A stretch of DNA of 64,000 nucleotides, from assembly GCF_026151655.1 (NCBI RefSeq), contig NZ_JAMQPN010000001.1, forward strand, positions 930,001-994,000, in the 5' to 3' direction. Shown one piece after another: positions 35,104 to 45,198 of this stretch. The position numbers and the translations under genes are program-made. The stretch comes from Leptospira soteropolitanensis (GTDB taxonomy: Bacteria > Spirochaetota > Leptospiria > Leptospirales > Leptospiraceae). The notes beneath the pieces were generated by a model that did no database searches, had not been told where the DNA came from, and saw only the letters and a program-made list of their open reading frames with translations. The first letter of the stretch is position 1, and every line of letters starts with the position of its first letter.

Positions 35104-37218
35104 ATGACCCGTCAGACAATCATTTATCTTTTCATAGTGCTTTTGTCAACGGCTTGTCGTATGGTGGCCCCATCTCCGCAAATTCATTCAGGCGAATTGG
35201 ATCTGCAGAATTTCCCCTTCGAATCGAGATCTGCACTAGCACTCAAGGGAGATTGGAAATTTTTTCCAAACGAATTCCATATCGATTCCGATGCAGTGGC
35301 TCCTACACTTCTCCCCGTTCCGGCCCTTTGGAACCAGGTGCCACTCCGTTCTGGTTTTGGGGATGGAAAAGGGTATGGCACTTATGTTTTGGATATCAAA
35401 CTTCCCGAAGAAAACCAGATTTATTCGGTTTATTTACCTGAGGTTCGAACAGCTTTTCGGCTTGAGGCGGGAAACAGAAGTTTGGTGTCTGGGATGCCTG
35501 GCAAGACAAAAGAAACAACGATCCCAAGTGCCCAGGGGCAAAGTTTTACAATTTCTGCAAAAGATCATATTCAAATCCGTATTGAGGTAAGTAATTTCCA
35601 CCATAAAGAAGGAGGCCTTCTCAATACGCCAGTTTTTGGTCTTGCTGAAAGTGTTCAAAATTATATTTTGGCGCAAAGTACAATCGATTTGGCGTTAACA
35701 GGCGCTATATTCATGTTCGGTTTGTACCATTTTATTTTGTTCTTTTATCGGAACAAACAAAGAGAAGCATTTTACTTTGGATTTTTTTGTTTAGTTTTTG
35801 CCGCAAGAATTCCTTTTATCGGAAGTAAAACGATCTATGCAGTTTTTCCCAATATTCCTTGGGAGTTAGTAATTTATGTTGAATATGCATCCGTTTTTGT
35901 TTTAGGTATTTTATTTTTGTGGTTTGTTGACGGCCTATTCCCGAGATTTATTGATACAAAGTTAATTCTTTATTTCAGTGCTTTCGTGCAATTTATGTTA
36001 GTTTATGGTTTAATCATTAAACCAGAAGTTTATACTCAGTTTGAAGTTGTATTTCAAGTATTGGGTGTTGTTTATGCAGTATTTTTGGGGATTCGGCTCT
36101 ACCAAATGGTAGCTAGAGGATTACCCGATGCTGGAATTTTCTTTTTAGGTTATTTGGTATTATTTTTTGGTTTTGTTTATGATGTATTTCTCGCTTATAG
36201 CGACGAAGGAGAATCAACACTATCTCAAATAGCAGTATTTCTGTTTTTTGGAGTCCAGTCCACAATTGTTACACTTCGTACAACTAGAACCTTCCATAAA
36301 AAAGTTTTATTAAAAGAAGAGTTCGAATCGATCAATGAACAGTTTATTCTAACAAATCGCTTTTATGCCAAGTTTATTCCTCGTGATTTTTTGACTCATT
36401 TAGGAAAGGAAAGTATCGAGGAAGTTCGGTTAGGTGATAGTAGTGAGCGAGAAATGACAGTTCTCTTTGCGGACATTTGGGAGTATTGGGATATCATTTA
36501 TTCCATTCCTTTAGAAAATCGCATGTTGTTTACTAATTCTTATTTGGGAAGAATTGGACCTTGTGTTCGCAAAAACAATGGATTTATCGATAAATATATC
36601 GGAAGTGCGATTATGGCGCTATTTGATGGAGGGATTCAAAATTCGATCAAGGCGGCAGAAGACATTCAATGGGAATTGGAAAAATACAATGAACGAAGAC
36701 GAACATTCGGGTATTTGCCTCTGCACGCTGGGATAGGAATTCATTCAGGTGACACAATGCTTGGGATTTTGGGAGAAGAGGAAAGATTAGAATCCACTGT
36801 CATTTCTGATACAGTCAATCTTTCAAGTCGTATCCAAGGATTAACTAAAAAATATGGCGCAAGAATACTTGTTAGTCTAACATCACTTATGTTACACGAA
36901 GATTTGGACACAATTCCTTATCGAATTTTGGACTTTGTTCGTGTCAAAGGAAAACAAGAAACAGTAATGATTGCGGAGGTTTTGATTCCTGACATCGATA
37001 TCATCTCCAATAAAAAAATTGAGAATAAGGACAGGTTTGAAGCGGCCATTTTTGATTATGAACGGGCTGATTTTGTTTCCGCCTTAGAAGGTTTTCGTGA
37101 AGTATTTGCAAATAATCCTGAAGATTTGGCTGCTCAGATTTATATTGAAAGATGTGAATATTACCAAATAGCTGGAGTAGGCGAAGATTGGGATGGGGTT
37201 TCCGCATGGGAAAAATAA
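35104..37218 (+). CDS. 7TM-DISM class III cyclase, C2-like subunit (second metal Asp lost)
   Basis: A 704-residue lipoprotein-type sensor: lipobox LLSTAC (Cys18), DISMED2-type domain (about 35-185), seven membrane helices (about 195-395), class III cyclase domain (about 450-625) and a short helical tail with a TPR-like segment. The cyclase keeps the first metal Asp (D457 in LFADIWEYW), base-selecting K497 and T565, and the transition-state pair N572/R576 (DTVNLSSRIQG). The second metal Asp is replaced by Ser501 in DKYIGSAIMALF, the same IGS found in mammalian C2 domains. Alone it should be inactive or weak. Its end overlaps the next cyclase gene, which has the opposite losses. Confidence 0.93.
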   Translation: MTRQTIIYLFIVLLSTACRMVAPSPQIHSGELDLQNFPFESRSALALKGDWKFFPNEFHIDSDAVAPTLLPVPALWNQVPLRSGFGDGKGYGTYVLDIKLPEENQIYSVYLPEVRTAFRLEAGNRSLVSGMPGKTKETTIPSAQGQSFTISAKDHIQIRIEVSNFHHKEGGLLNTPVFGLAESVQNYILAQSTIDLALTGAIFMFGLYHFILFFYRNKQREAFYFGFFCLVFAARIPFIGSKTIYAVFPNIPWELVIYVEYASVFVLGILFLWFVDGLFPRFIDTKLILYFSAFVQFMLVYGLIIKPEVYTQFEVVFQVLGVVYAVFLGIRLYQMVARGLPDAGIFFLGYLVLFFGFVYDVFLAYSDEGESTLSQIAVFLFFGVQSTIVTLRTTRTFHKKVLLKEEFESINEQFILTNRFYAKFIPRDFLTHLGKESIEEVRLGDSSEREMTVLFADIWEYWDIIYSIPLENRMLFTNSYLGRIGPCVRKNNGFIDKYIGSAIMALFDGGIQNSIKAAEDIQWELEKYNERRRTFGYLPLHAGIGIHSGDTMLGILGEEERLESTVISDTVNLSSRIQGLTKKYGARILVSLTSLMLHEDLDTIPYRILDFVRVKGKQETVMIAEVLIPDIDIISNKKIENKDRFEAAIFDYERADFVSALEGFREVFANNPEDLAAQIYIERCEYYQIAGVGEDWDGVSAWEK

Positions 37219-39350
37219 ATAAAACCGTCCTTTTTGTATTATTCTTTTTTATTTCCTCTTTTTTGTTTTTTTCCTGTAGTTTCAATTCCTCAAGGGAAGC
37301 AGTCAAAGGTTATCTCGAACTTCCTATTGAAGCTGTTTTGAACAATCAAAAACTTTCTACTGGTGGCGAATGGGAATTCTATTGGGGAGAAGTTTATGGT
37401 GAAAGTTTATTTAAAAAAATTAAAGAACCTAATAAGACTTATGTGAAAGTTCCTTCCACTTGGAATTCTTATAGACCGGAGGGAGAAGGTGGGGATGGTT
37501 ATGCAGTTTTTCGCCTAACCCTAAAAGTTCCAGATCCCAAAATTCGATATTACCTAAGGGTTCAACCTGCCACAAGTTCGTATGAACTGTATATCAACAG
37601 GCAAAAAATTGCAAGTTCAGGAAAGGTAGGTACTGATGAACTAAGTGCGGTTCCAAAATACCAAATTCAATATGTGTCCTTCCAACCAGAAGATTTTGAA
37701 CAAGAGATACTCTATGTGGTAAGTAATTTCCACCATGCACGAGGTGGTTATAGAAAACCTATCGAAATTGGAACCAAAGAAGTCATTCAAAATCAGTCCC
37801 TAATCTATTCTGCCGGAGAAGTATTTGTTTTTGGTGCGATGTTGACTATGTCGTTATACCAACTAACAGTGTTTTTCTTTAGAAGGGAGGAAAAGAGTTC
37901 TCTATTTTTTGCTTTGTTTTGTTTGTTTACTGGTCTGCGTTTGGTAATTCTTGATAACTATTATATTGTATATGCAATTCCAGATTTTTCCTGGCATTGG
38001 ATGCAGGTTTTGGATTATACTTCCGCACCTCTTCTTGTTTGTTTCTTTTTGGGTTATTTAAAGAGTTTGTTTCCTGGAAGGTCTGAAGTTCCAAAATGGA
38101 TGTTGTATTCTTGTTGGAGCATAACGGCTTGTTTCGTTTCCTTTGTTTTGTTAACAGATGCAAAACTATTCACGAAAACTAACATCTTTTCTCAAGTTGT
38201 AATTTTGTTTTTTAGTGTTTGTTCTTTTTATGTGATTTTAAAGATTTATAAGCAGAAAAAAAGAGATAGTAGCTTGGTATTTTATGGATCACTACTTCTT
38301 ATGATTGGATCAACGCATGATTTGATGGCCGGGAATTACTGGTTTCAATCACAACCATTGATGCCGTTTTCCTTGTTTGTCTTCTTTTTGTTTCAGAGCA
38401 TTCTTCTTGCCAGGAGAAATGCCCGGTTCTACTCATCGATGGATACTTTAACAACAGAACTCATTGAAGTAAACAATCGGTTGGAGGCATCTAACCAAGT
38501 TTATGCAAAATTTGTTCCGTTGCGACTCATTCAATTGTTTTCGAAAGTATCGAAGGCTAGAGTCAAACGTGGTGATTTTATCGTTAAACAAATGTCTGTT
38601 TTGTCATCGGATATTCGCGATTTTACGGCAATTTCAGAAACCTTAAGTCCTGAGGAAACATTTTTGTTTCTCAATGATTATTTAAGACAAGTTGGTCCAA
38701 CCATACGATCACATAATGGGTTCATCGAAAAATATGTTGGTGATGCTGTTTTTGCTTTGTTTGAAAGGCAACCGGAAGATGCCTTATCTGCTGCGATTGA
38801 AATGCATAAAACAATTGCAAGGTGGAATAAGGAAGTTCGGCCCCATCGAGTAGGGGATATCCAAATTGGGGTTGGAATTCATTTCGGAGAATTGATGTTA
38901 GGAATCATTGGAGAAGAACAAAGAATAGAATCAGCTGTGTTATCAGATTCTATGGGTGTTGCAAATTCTTTGGAATCAATGACCAAAAAGTATGGAGCAA
39001 AAATCATACTTAGTTTGGATGCACTTCTTGAGTTGGAACGTCCTGATTCTTATCCGCACAGGTTATTAGATTTTATTAAAATTCCAGCAAAACAAAAGTT
39101 AATCGGAATTGCGCAAGTTTTGGTAGAAGGTGTGGAAGATTCTTTTGATCTGAAGCTAAAAACCAAAGAACAGTTTGAAGAGAGTGTTAATTTATTTTGG
39201 GATGGAGAATTTGAAAAAGCCGGGGAAGGATTTCGGGCAGTTTTTGAAATCGATTCATCTGATAAAGCGGCCAAATTGTATTTAGAGCGAACTGAAATTT
39301 ATGCGCAAAATGGGCCTCCCCCAGGATTTGGGAAAGGCTTTTTGGCATAA
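37206..39350 (+). CDS. 7TM-DISM class III cyclase, C1-like subunit (both metal Asp kept, N/R lost)
   Basis: 714 residues from the ATG at 37206 (a TTG at 37188 is in frame but less likely). The lipoprotein signal ends FLFFSC (Cys24), followed by a DISMED2-type domain, seven membrane helices (about 195-395) and a cyclase domain (about 460-635). Both metal Asp are present: D469 in SSDIRDFT and D513 in EKYVGDAVFALF. The base-reading Thr is Ala577, and the transition-state Asn and Arg are Gly584 and Ser588 (DSMGVANSLES), much as mammalian C1 domains have lost theirs. The gene overlaps the C2-like partner by 13 bases, so the two products are made together. Confidence 0.93.
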   Translation: MGKINKTVLFVLFFFISSFLFFSCSFNSSREAVKGYLELPIEAVLNNQKLSTGGEWEFYWGEVYGESLFKKIKEPNKTYVKVPSTWNSYRPEGEGGDGYAVFRLTLKVPDPKIRYYLRVQPATSSYELYINRQKIASSGKVGTDELSAVPKYQIQYVSFQPEDFEQEILYVVSNFHHARGGYRKPIEIGTKEVIQNQSLIYSAGEVFVFGAMLTMSLYQLTVFFFRREEKSSLFFALFCLFTGLRLVILDNYYIVYAIPDFSWHWMQVLDYTSAPLLVCFFLGYLKSLFPGRSEVPKWMLYSCWSITACFVSFVLLTDAKLFTKTNIFSQVVILFFSVCSFYVILKIYKQKKRDSSLVFYGSLLLMIGSTHDLMAGNYWFQSQPLMPFSLFVFFLFQSILLARRNARFYSSMDTLTTELIEVNNRLEASNQVYAKFVPLRLIQLFSKVSKARVKRGDFIVKQMSVLSSDIRDFTAISETLSPEETFLFLNDYLRQVGPTIRSHNGFIEKYVGDAVFALFERQPEDALSAAIEMHKTIARWNKEVRPHRVGDIQIGVGIHFGELMLGIIGEEQRIESAVLSDSMGVANSLESMTKKYGAKIILSLDALLELERPDSYPHRLLDFIKIPAKQKLIGIAQVLVEGVEDSFDLKLKTKEQFEESVNLFWDGEFEKAGEGFRAVFEIDSSDKAAKLYLERTEIYAQNGPPPGFGKGFLA

Positions 39351-39435
39351 AAAAGACATAGATTCGCCCCGGTTTTCGAAAAAGTTCTTGAACTTCCTCT
39401 CTAAATGAACGAGAGTCAGTAATACGGAGACTCCC

Positions 39436-40911
39436 ATGACCCAAGCCACTCTTTCACAAACCTCGAATTCTGGAAAGGCTGTGATCCAAACCAAAAGTTT
39501 TACTCCCTCTGATATAGACCGAATCTTCCAAGCACAAAAGAAAAAGGCTTTGGAACTTCGTTTATCCAATTTCAAAACTCGTATCCTCAAATTAAAAAAA
39601 CTAAAAAACGCAGTCCTCAAATACCAAAAAGAAATCCAAGGGGCACTTCATTCTGATTTTAGAAAATCTGCTGGTGAAGTAGACATCACTGAAATTTTGC
39701 CAACCATTGCGGAAATCAATGATGCTATCCGCCATGTGAAACATTGGATGCGGCCAAAAAACGTAATGACACCGCCAACTTTACTTGGTGCCACTAGCCG
39801 AATTGTTTACGAACCCAAAGGTGTTTGCCTAATCATTGCTCCTTGGAATTACCCTTTCCATCTAGCAATTGCTCCACTAGCAGCGGCAATTGCTGCCGGT
39901 AACACAATCATGTTGAAACCTTCTGAGTTCACTCCTCATACTGCTGATGTCATTAAATTGATGTTAAGTGAAGTGTTCACCGAAGATGAAGTTGCAGTTT
40001 TTGAAGGAGATGTGTCCGTTGCCACTGCCCTCCTTGAAGTTCCTTTTGATCATATCTTTTTTACCGGGTCGACACCTGTTGGAAAAATTGTGATGGCAGC
40101 TGCAGCAAAACATCTTACTAGCGTGACATTAGAGTTAGGTGGTAAATCGCCTTCGATTGTGGCAGAAGATGCTGATTTAAAAGTCGCTGCAGAGAGAATC
40201 ATGTGGGGGAAATTTTTGAACGCAGGCCAAACTTGTGTGGCTCCCGATTATCTTTTGATTCCTGAATCCAAAGTAGAAGAATTTGTAAAATATGCAAAAG
40301 AAACTACTGAGAGTTTTTTTAAGTCCAAACCTGAAAATTTTACTGCTAGCCCAGACTTCTGTCGTATTGTGAATGCAAAAAACTTTGGAAGAGTAACTTC
40401 TTATATTGAAGATGCAGTGAAAAAGGGTGCAAAGATTGCATATGGTGGAGAGGTAAGAAGTTCTGATAATTTTATTTCGCCTACTATCCTAACAAATGTT
40501 TCTTTAGATGCACGTATTATGGAGGATGAAATTTTTGGACCACTTCTTCCTATTGTTACTTATAAAACTCTAGATGAAGCGATTCATATCATTAACGAAA
40601 GACCAAAACCATTGGCATTGTATATTTTTACGAAAAAGAGAAGTACATCTAAGTATGTGATTCGTAGAACTAGTTCTGGTGGTGCTGTTATCAATGATGT
40701 CATTCTTCATTTGGTAAATCCAAATCTTCCATTTGGCGGAGTAAATCACTCTGGTCATGGTAGTTACCACGGACTTTTTGGGTTCAAAACTTTTTCACAT
40801 GAAAGGTCTGTTTTACAAACACCTAAGGCTTCCATCGCTAAGTTGATGTATCCACCATACTCCGGTTTTGTTAGATTAATGGTGAAATTAACAACCAAAT
40901 TTTTTGTTTAG
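39436..40911 (+). CDS. Aldehyde dehydrogenase (class 3, fatty/aromatic aldehyde type)
   Basis: A 491-residue NAD(P)-dependent aldehyde dehydrogenase. Key segments are [14 protein letters not shown] (the WNYP cofactor region), [16 protein letters not shown] (Lys for cofactor), [12 protein letters not shown], the catalytic Glu in [11 protein letters not shown] and the catalytic Cys in [14 protein letters not shown], and FGPLLPIV near the end. The short spacing, the VAPDY after Cys and the C-terminal hydrophobic region ([18 protein letters not shown]) match class 3 enzymes that oxidise long-chain or aromatic aldehydes at membranes. GGAG lies seven bases before the ATG. A hairpin follows the stop. 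Confidence 0.94.
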   Translation: MTQATLSQTSNSGKAVIQTKSFTPSDIDRIFQAQKKKALELRLSNFKTRILKLKKLKNAVLKYQKEIQGALHSDFRKSAGEVDITEILPTIAEINDAIRHVKHWMRPKNVMTPPTLLGATSRIVYEPKGVCLIIAPWNYPFHLAIAPLAAAIAAGNTIMLKPSEFTPHTADVIKLMLSEVFTEDEVAVFEGDVSVATALLEVPFDHIFFTGSTPVGKIVMAAAAKHLTSVTLELGGKSPSIVAEDADLKVAAERIMWGKFLNAGQTCVAPDYLLIPESKVEEFVKYAKETTESFFKSKPENFTASPDFCRIVNAKNFGRVTSYIEDAVKKGAKIAYGGEVRSSDNFISPTILTNVSLDARIMEDEIFGPLLPIVTYKTLDEAIHIINERPKPLALYIFTKKRSTSKYVIRRTSSGGAVINDVILHLVNPNLPFGGVNHSGHGSYHGLFGFKTFSHERSVLQTPKASIAKLMYPPYSGFVRLMVKLTTKFFV

Positions 40912-40932
40912 TTTTGTCCCACTTACCATTTT

Positions 40933-40964
40933 AACACTCCTGGTTTTTAACTGGGAGTGTTTCA
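40933..40964 (+). terminator. Hairpin terminator after the aldehyde dehydrogenase gene
   Basis: AACACTCC (40933-40940) pairs with GGAGTGTT (40954-40961) across a 13-base loop, 22 bases after the stop. The T-tract is short. Confidence 0.6.
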
Positions 40965-41031
40965 CTATCCATTGGTTAAAAGAACCAGTAGGAAAAATGA
41001 ATTTATCAATCTACTCGTTTTCTCTCAAATA

Positions 41032-41045
41032 CTGATAAATATCAA
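41032..41045 (+). promoter_or_regulatory. Near-consensus DNR/Fnr-type box upstream of the hemerythrin gene
   Basis: CTGAT-AAAT-ATCAA differs from TTGAT-N4-ATCAA at one base. Its centre is 63.5 bases before the hemerythrin ATG, almost the same as the norC box to its ATG (62.5). The rest of the 190-base gap (40912-41101) shows only the hairpin after the aldehyde dehydrogenase and no gene. Confidence 0.6.
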
Positions 41046-41101
41046 TTTCTGAAATGATTCTAAATCCGTGACATCCAAATGATTAACTTTTTTGTGGAAT
41101 T

Positions 41102-42205
41102 ATGCAAAAGGATTACTCTGCACATTTAGATTCCTTGCGAATCACATGGTTAAGTGAACCTTTCCATTTGGGAATTCCCATCATCGACCTCCAACATGTG
41201 TGGTTGGTTCATATCATCCTTGAATTAGAAGAAATCATTGTTGAATCTGAGAAAGATGGATCAGAAGTGGATGTTCATTCTTCGTTTCGAAAGGCGTTAG
41301 ATTATGTAGCGGAACATTTTGTATTAGAAGAAGATATCCTTGAACATTTTAATTATCCGCGTTTTTCAGAACATATACAGGGCCATCGTAAATTTGTAGA
41401 AAAGTTAACCGAAAAATATTACGAAGCGAAAGATAGCCAAATGGCTGCCTTAGGGATTTTGCAAATCCTTAAAAAATGGCTTTTCCAACATATCTTACAT
41501 GATGATACGGATTATGCTGAATTTTTTAAGGCAAGTGGTCTTGATTTAAAATCTTACTGTAACGAAATTTTAAAATCTGGTAAATATCCTATCTCCAAAG
41601 AACAACTTTTGATTTATCAAAATATTGTACAAATGGATACAACACATATTTCGCTCCAGGAACATTCCATTGATACAATTCAGGAAATAAGAAATATATG
41701 GAAAACATATAATCTTTCAACAGGAATTCCCATTATCGATTTACAACACATCTGGCTTTTGAAAATGATCGTTGAATTGGATCATTCATTGAAGTTAGGT
41801 GATGGTTCAAGCGCAACCTTTCAGAAAGTTATTGCAGCTGCGATTGAATACACCAAAGATCATTTTGGTGTGGAAGATAAAATTATGCGTTATTTTCGAT
41901 TCACAGATGTTGTGAACCACATGAACCAACACAAGCGGTTTATAGATTTTATCAAAACAAGAAACGATGAATTTAAATTGGGGAACCCACGAGCTGGACT
42001 CCACTTGGTTCAAGACCTTCGAAATTGGCTATTGTCTCATATTGCTCTGGAAGATAAAAAAATTGGACTCGCATTCGAATCACGGGTGAGAGAACTTTCT
42101 GAGTTTACGAAAAAATTGCACCAAACTGGAGAAATTAGTATCTCTCGAGAGCAAAAAAACCTATATAAATTAGTAATGCAATCAGCTCCTGACCCTCTCG
42201 ATTGA
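41102..42205 (+). CDS. Tandem hemerythrin-domain protein
   Basis: A 367-residue cytoplasmic protein with two complete hemerythrin domains, each able to hold a di-iron centre for O2 or NO. Domain 1 ligands are H32 (DLQHVW), H72 and E76 (EHFVLEED), H91 and H95 (HIQGH), H130 and D135 (HILHDD). Domain 2 ligands are H216 (DLQHIW), H254 and E258 (DHFGVED), H273 and H277 (HMNQH), H313 and D318 (HIALED). All seven are present in both. The domains share the opening GIPIIDLQHxWL, so the protein arose by internal duplication. A near-consensus DNR box upstream suggests induction with the NO-reductase genes. Confidence 0.93.
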   Translation: MQKDYSAHLDSLRITWLSEPFHLGIPIIDLQHVWLVHIILELEEIIVESEKDGSEVDVHSSFRKALDYVAEHFVLEEDILEHFNYPRFSEHIQGHRKFVEKLTEKYYEAKDSQMAALGILQILKKWLFQHILHDDTDYAEFFKASGLDLKSYCNEILKSGKYPISKEQLLIYQNIVQMDTTHISLQEHSIDTIQEIRNIWKTYNLSTGIPIIDLQHIWLLKMIVELDHSLKLGDGSSATFQKVIAAAIEYTKDHFGVEDKIMRYFRFTDVVNHMNQHKRFIDFIKTRNDEFKLGNPRAGLHLVQDLRNWLLSHIALEDKKIGLAFESRVRELSEFTKKLHQTGEISISREQKNLYKLVMQSAPDPLD

Positions 42206-42265
42206 TTTCCTTGCGGAAATTGAATTGCCAGGTTCATTTTCCAGGAAAATCCTGTTATCAAACGC

Positions 42266-43729
42266 ATGGAATACGAAGTCATCATCGGTCTGGAAGTACA
42301 TGTCCAGCTCAACACACTATCTAAAATTTTTTCTACCGCTACAAATGAATTTGGTGGTAGCCCCAACACGCATATATCTACACTTTGTGTAGCGCTTCCA
42401 GGCACATTGCCAGTGTTAAACGAAGTGGTATTGGAAAAAGCTGTGCGTGCTGGTGTGGCATTAGGATGCGAAATCACGCGGTTTACCAAATTTGATCGTA
42501 AAAATTATTTTTATCCCGATTTACCAAAGGGTTACCAGATATCGCAATTCGATAAACCTTATGCAACGCAAGGGGGAATCCATATTAGACTAAAAGGGGA
42601 AACAGAAGAAAAATTTATTCCTCTAACAAGGATTCATATGGAAGAGGATGCTGGAAAACTAATACACTCTCACGACCCTTCCATCAACCGTTCATACGTT
42701 GACTATAATCGTGCCGGAACTCCTTTGATCGAAATTGTATCCGAACCAGACTTACGTTCTTCGGATGAAGCTTATGTATATTTGAATGAACTTAAAACTA
42801 TTTTGCGATATATTCAAGTATCTGATTGTAATATGGAAGAAGGATCTCTTCGTTGCGATGCAAACGTTTCCATAAGACCAAAAGGGGAAAAAGGATTTCG
42901 GACTCGTGTCGAAATAAAGAACCTTAACTCTTTTAAGGCCGTTAAACAAGCAATAGACTATGAAGTTGAGTGGCAAAAAGATATGTATTCTCGTGGGGAA
43001 ACATTTCGGCAAATGACAAAACTTTGGGATGCTACCTTACTTAAAACCATTCCTATGCGTACCAAGGAAATGAGTCATGACTATCGTTACTTCCCAGAGC
43101 CAGACCTCCCAACGATTCAGATTTCGGATTCATTTATTGAAGATATTCGTAAAACTTTACCTGAACTTCCAAGGCAAAAAAAAGAAAGATACAAAACGGA
43201 ACTTGGTCTTCCTGAATACGATGCTGAAGTCTTAACCAGCGAACGCGAGATAGCTGAATATTTCGAAGAGGCTCTTCTTATTTCTGGGGATGCAAAAAAG
43301 ACATCGAACTGGGTTAAGGATGAGATTCTTGGAATTGTAAACAAAGAAAATATTTCCATCCAAGAGTTTGCCATCGATCCATTGCGTATAGGTAAACTTG
43401 TTAAACTCATCAACTCTGGTGAAATTACAGGAAAAATTGCAAAAACTATTTTTGAAGATATGTTAACCTCCAAAGACCAACCGGAAACGATTGTCGAAGC
43501 GAAAGGTTTGAAAGTGGTTCGTGACGACAAAGCATTAGAAGAAATTGTTATCAGAGTGATAGAGTCACAACCAGAATCAGTGGAAGGTTGGAAGAACGGA
43601 AAAGACCGAGTGCTTGGTGCTATTGTTGGAGGAGTGATGAAAGAAACTAAGGGTAAGGCCGATCCGAAACTCGTGAACGAATTGATCCTAGCAAAACTTG
43701 GTCCTTTAGGTGAGAAAAAGAAGGTATAG
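42266..43729 (+). CDS. gatB: Aspartyl/glutamyl-tRNA amidotransferase subunit B
   Basis: A 487-residue GatB, the tRNA-binding, kinase-like subunit of GatCAB that converts mischarged Glu-tRNA(Gln) or Asp-tRNA(Asn). Signature segments are [33 protein letters not shown] (the PROSITE-type GatB pattern), [39 protein letters not shown] and [13 protein letters not shown], followed by the C-terminal helical YqeY-like domain ([24 protein letters not shown]). gatA and gatC are not adjacent. A hairpin separates it from the convergent cobC-like gene. Confidence 0.98.
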   Translation: MEYEVIIGLEVHVQLNTLSKIFSTATNEFGGSPNTHISTLCVALPGTLPVLNEVVLEKAVRAGVALGCEITRFTKFDRKNYFYPDLPKGYQISQFDKPYATQGGIHIRLKGETEEKFIPLTRIHMEEDAGKLIHSHDPSINRSYVDYNRAGTPLIEIVSEPDLRSSDEAYVYLNELKTILRYIQVSDCNMEEGSLRCDANVSIRPKGEKGFRTRVEIKNLNSFKAVKQAIDYEVEWQKDMYSRGETFRQMTKLWDATLLKTIPMRTKEMSHDYRYFPEPDLPTIQISDSFIEDIRKTLPELPRQKKERYKTELGLPEYDAEVLTSEREIAEYFEEALLISGDAKKTSNWVKDEILGIVNKENISIQEFAIDPLRIGKLVKLINSGEITGKIAKTIFEDMLTSKDQPETIVEAKGLKVVRDDKALEEIVIRVIESQPESVEGWKNGKDRVLGAIVGGVMKETKGKADPKLVNELILAKLGPLGEKKKV

Positions 43730-43748
43730 TCTTTTTATTTAGAAAATA

Positions 43749-43782
43749 ACGGCAGATTCAGTTTTAATGGTTGTTCTGCCGT
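43749..43782. terminator. Hairpin between convergent gatB and cobC-like genes
   Basis: ACGGCAGA (43749-43756) pairs with TCTGCCGT (43775-43782) over an 18-base loop, 19 bases after the gatB stop. A T-rich stretch precedes it (CTTTTTATTT), which would serve the minus-strand transcript only weakly. Confidence 0.5.
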
Positions 43783-43792
43783 CTAACAAATA

Positions 43793-44386
43793 TTAGTTGA
43801 TTTCTAGTTTGTGAACCGATCCAAACTCCACCGGAGATTTAAAAGCTTCCTCATAAGGGGTTCCGTATTGTTTACATAGAGCTGCACGGATGGGACCTGA
43901 GTGGCAAACAACGATCAGTGAGTTTAAGGATTTACTATTTGTTTTTTCCCATTTGGTTCTAAGATTTCCACCAAACTTCCAATCATCTATAAATGAATTC
44001 ATTCGATAGATGAGATCAGTAAAGGCTTCGCCTCCTGGGGTTTTTGCATTTACAAAGTCTTTCATCCAAGGAATAGTTTCTTTTCTTGGAATTTCTTCCC
44101 AGAGTTTTCCATCCCAATCCCCAAAGTTCATTTCCCACAAACGTTCGTCAGTTGAAATTGAATCATGGTTTGTCAGCGAAAAGTTGTATTTAGATAATAA
44201 AGCAGAAGATAGTTTCAATGCTCTTGGTGCTGGGCTAGAAAGGAAATGATCGAATGAAGGTGGCAAATAAGCAAATGTTGAATCAGCCGTATCCTCCACA
44301 GGATATTTGAGCGGGTAGTCAGTGCGCCCATAACAAGTACCTTTGGGAGCAATGGTTTCTGGATGACGAATTAAATAGAGGTCCAT
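43793..44386 (-). CDS. cobC: Histidine phosphatase, probable alpha-ribazole phosphatase
   Basis: About 197 residues from the ATG at 44386, which has AGGAG just upstream; the longer open frame to 44605 is antisense-type shadow over cobS. The phosphoglycerate-mutase-like core is seen as [24 protein letters not shown] (RHP with the phosphohistidine His), [32 protein letters not shown] and [12 protein letters not shown] with the second catalytic His. The start overlaps the cobS end by 16 bases, and cobT lies upstream of that, so it most likely removes the phosphate of alpha-ribazole-phosphate in building the lower ligand of B12. Confidence 0.88.
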   Translation of the reverse strand: MDLYLIRHPETIAPKGTCYGRTDYPLKYPVEDTADSTFAYLPPSFDHFLSSPAPRALKLSSALLSKYNFSLTNHDSISTDERLWEMNFGDWDGKLWEEIPRKETIPWMKDFVNAKTPGGEAFTDLIYRMNSFIDDWKFGGNLRTKWEKTNSKSLNSLIVVCHSGPIRAALCKQYGTPYEEAFKSPVEFGSVHKLEIN

Positions 44387-45192
44387 ATAAAAACTCCTGA
44401 AATCCAAAGACAAGTTTCTACCACTTGTTGTGTGGCTCCTAAACAATCTCCGGTAAAGCCACCGATCCAACGTTTCATTAATGAATACATATAATATAAA
44501 CAAGGAAGGATCAAAACCAGACTTAGTGAAAATTTCGGATGTAGATAAACGAGTACTGCAAATGGAAATAGACCAGAAATGCTTGCGAATAGGGTTTGAG
44601 GCCATGTGATTTCCTTTGCCATTGGTTTTGCATAACCTTCTTCCTTGGCATAAGGAAGTAACTTCATCATTAAGACGGAAAAAAAACGACTAAAACTATG
44701 AGCTGAAAGGAAATAGAGCAATACGGTAGTTAGTTGGTATAGACCTTCCAAAGATATTTGATTCCAAATGAATTTAGTAGTTTTTAGCGATTCAAAACCA
44801 CCAAAGATTTTTAGGATCAGCAAAAGAGAAATTCCGGCGGCACCAAAACTCCCCACCCGGCTATCTTTCATAATTCTAAGGATGTCTTCCCTTTTCCAAC
44901 CGCCACCAATCCCATCACAAAAATCAGAAAATCCATCTTCGTGAAAAGCTCCAGTTAAAATAAGCAAAAATCCAAGGGAAATGACAAAAGCGATCCCCGG
45001 CCCAAAAAACATTTGGAAAATGGTGAATGACGTCCATTGTAAGAATCCAAGTACAATACCCACCGTGGGAGAATATTTAATCGATTTATGTAACCAATCT
45101 TCTTTAAAGCCGATCCACTTCGGTGAAGGAATTCGGGATAAAAAAGATAAACAAACAAAAAATAGGCGAATTTCGGTGATTATCCAATTCAT
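44371..45192 (-). CDS. cobS: Adenosylcobinamide-GDP ribazoletransferase
   Basis: A 273-residue membrane enzyme that joins adenosylcobinamide-GDP to alpha-ribazole, the last step of B12 nucleotide-loop assembly. Family marks are FLSRIPSP near the start, [40 protein letters not shown], with its acidic metal-binding residues, and [28 protein letters not shown], then [17 protein letters not shown] near the end. Several hydrophobic helices fit inner-membrane placement. It sits between cobT (6-base gap) and the cobC-like gene (overlap). Confidence 0.96.
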   Translation of the reverse strand: MNWIITEIRLFFVCLSFLSRIPSPKWIGFKEDWLHKSIKYSPTVGIVLGFLQWTSFTIFQMFFGPGIAFVISLGFLLILTGAFHEDGFSDFCDGIGGGWKREDILRIMKDSRVGSFGAAGISLLLILKIFGGFESLKTTKFIWNQISLEGLYQLTTVLLYFLSAHSFSRFFSVLMMKLLPYAKEEGYAKPMAKEITWPQTLFASISGLFPFAVLVYLHPKFSLSLVLILPCLYYMYSLMKRWIGGFTGDCLGATQQVVETCLWISGVFIWTSI

Positions 45193-45198
45193 AAAAAA

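Noticed and set aside
44387..44605. N-terminal extension of the cobC-like gene
   Set aside because: It lies antisense-free but wholly inside cobS in another frame on the same strand, is not protein-like, and the ATG at 44386 has AGGAG and starts right at the RHP motif.
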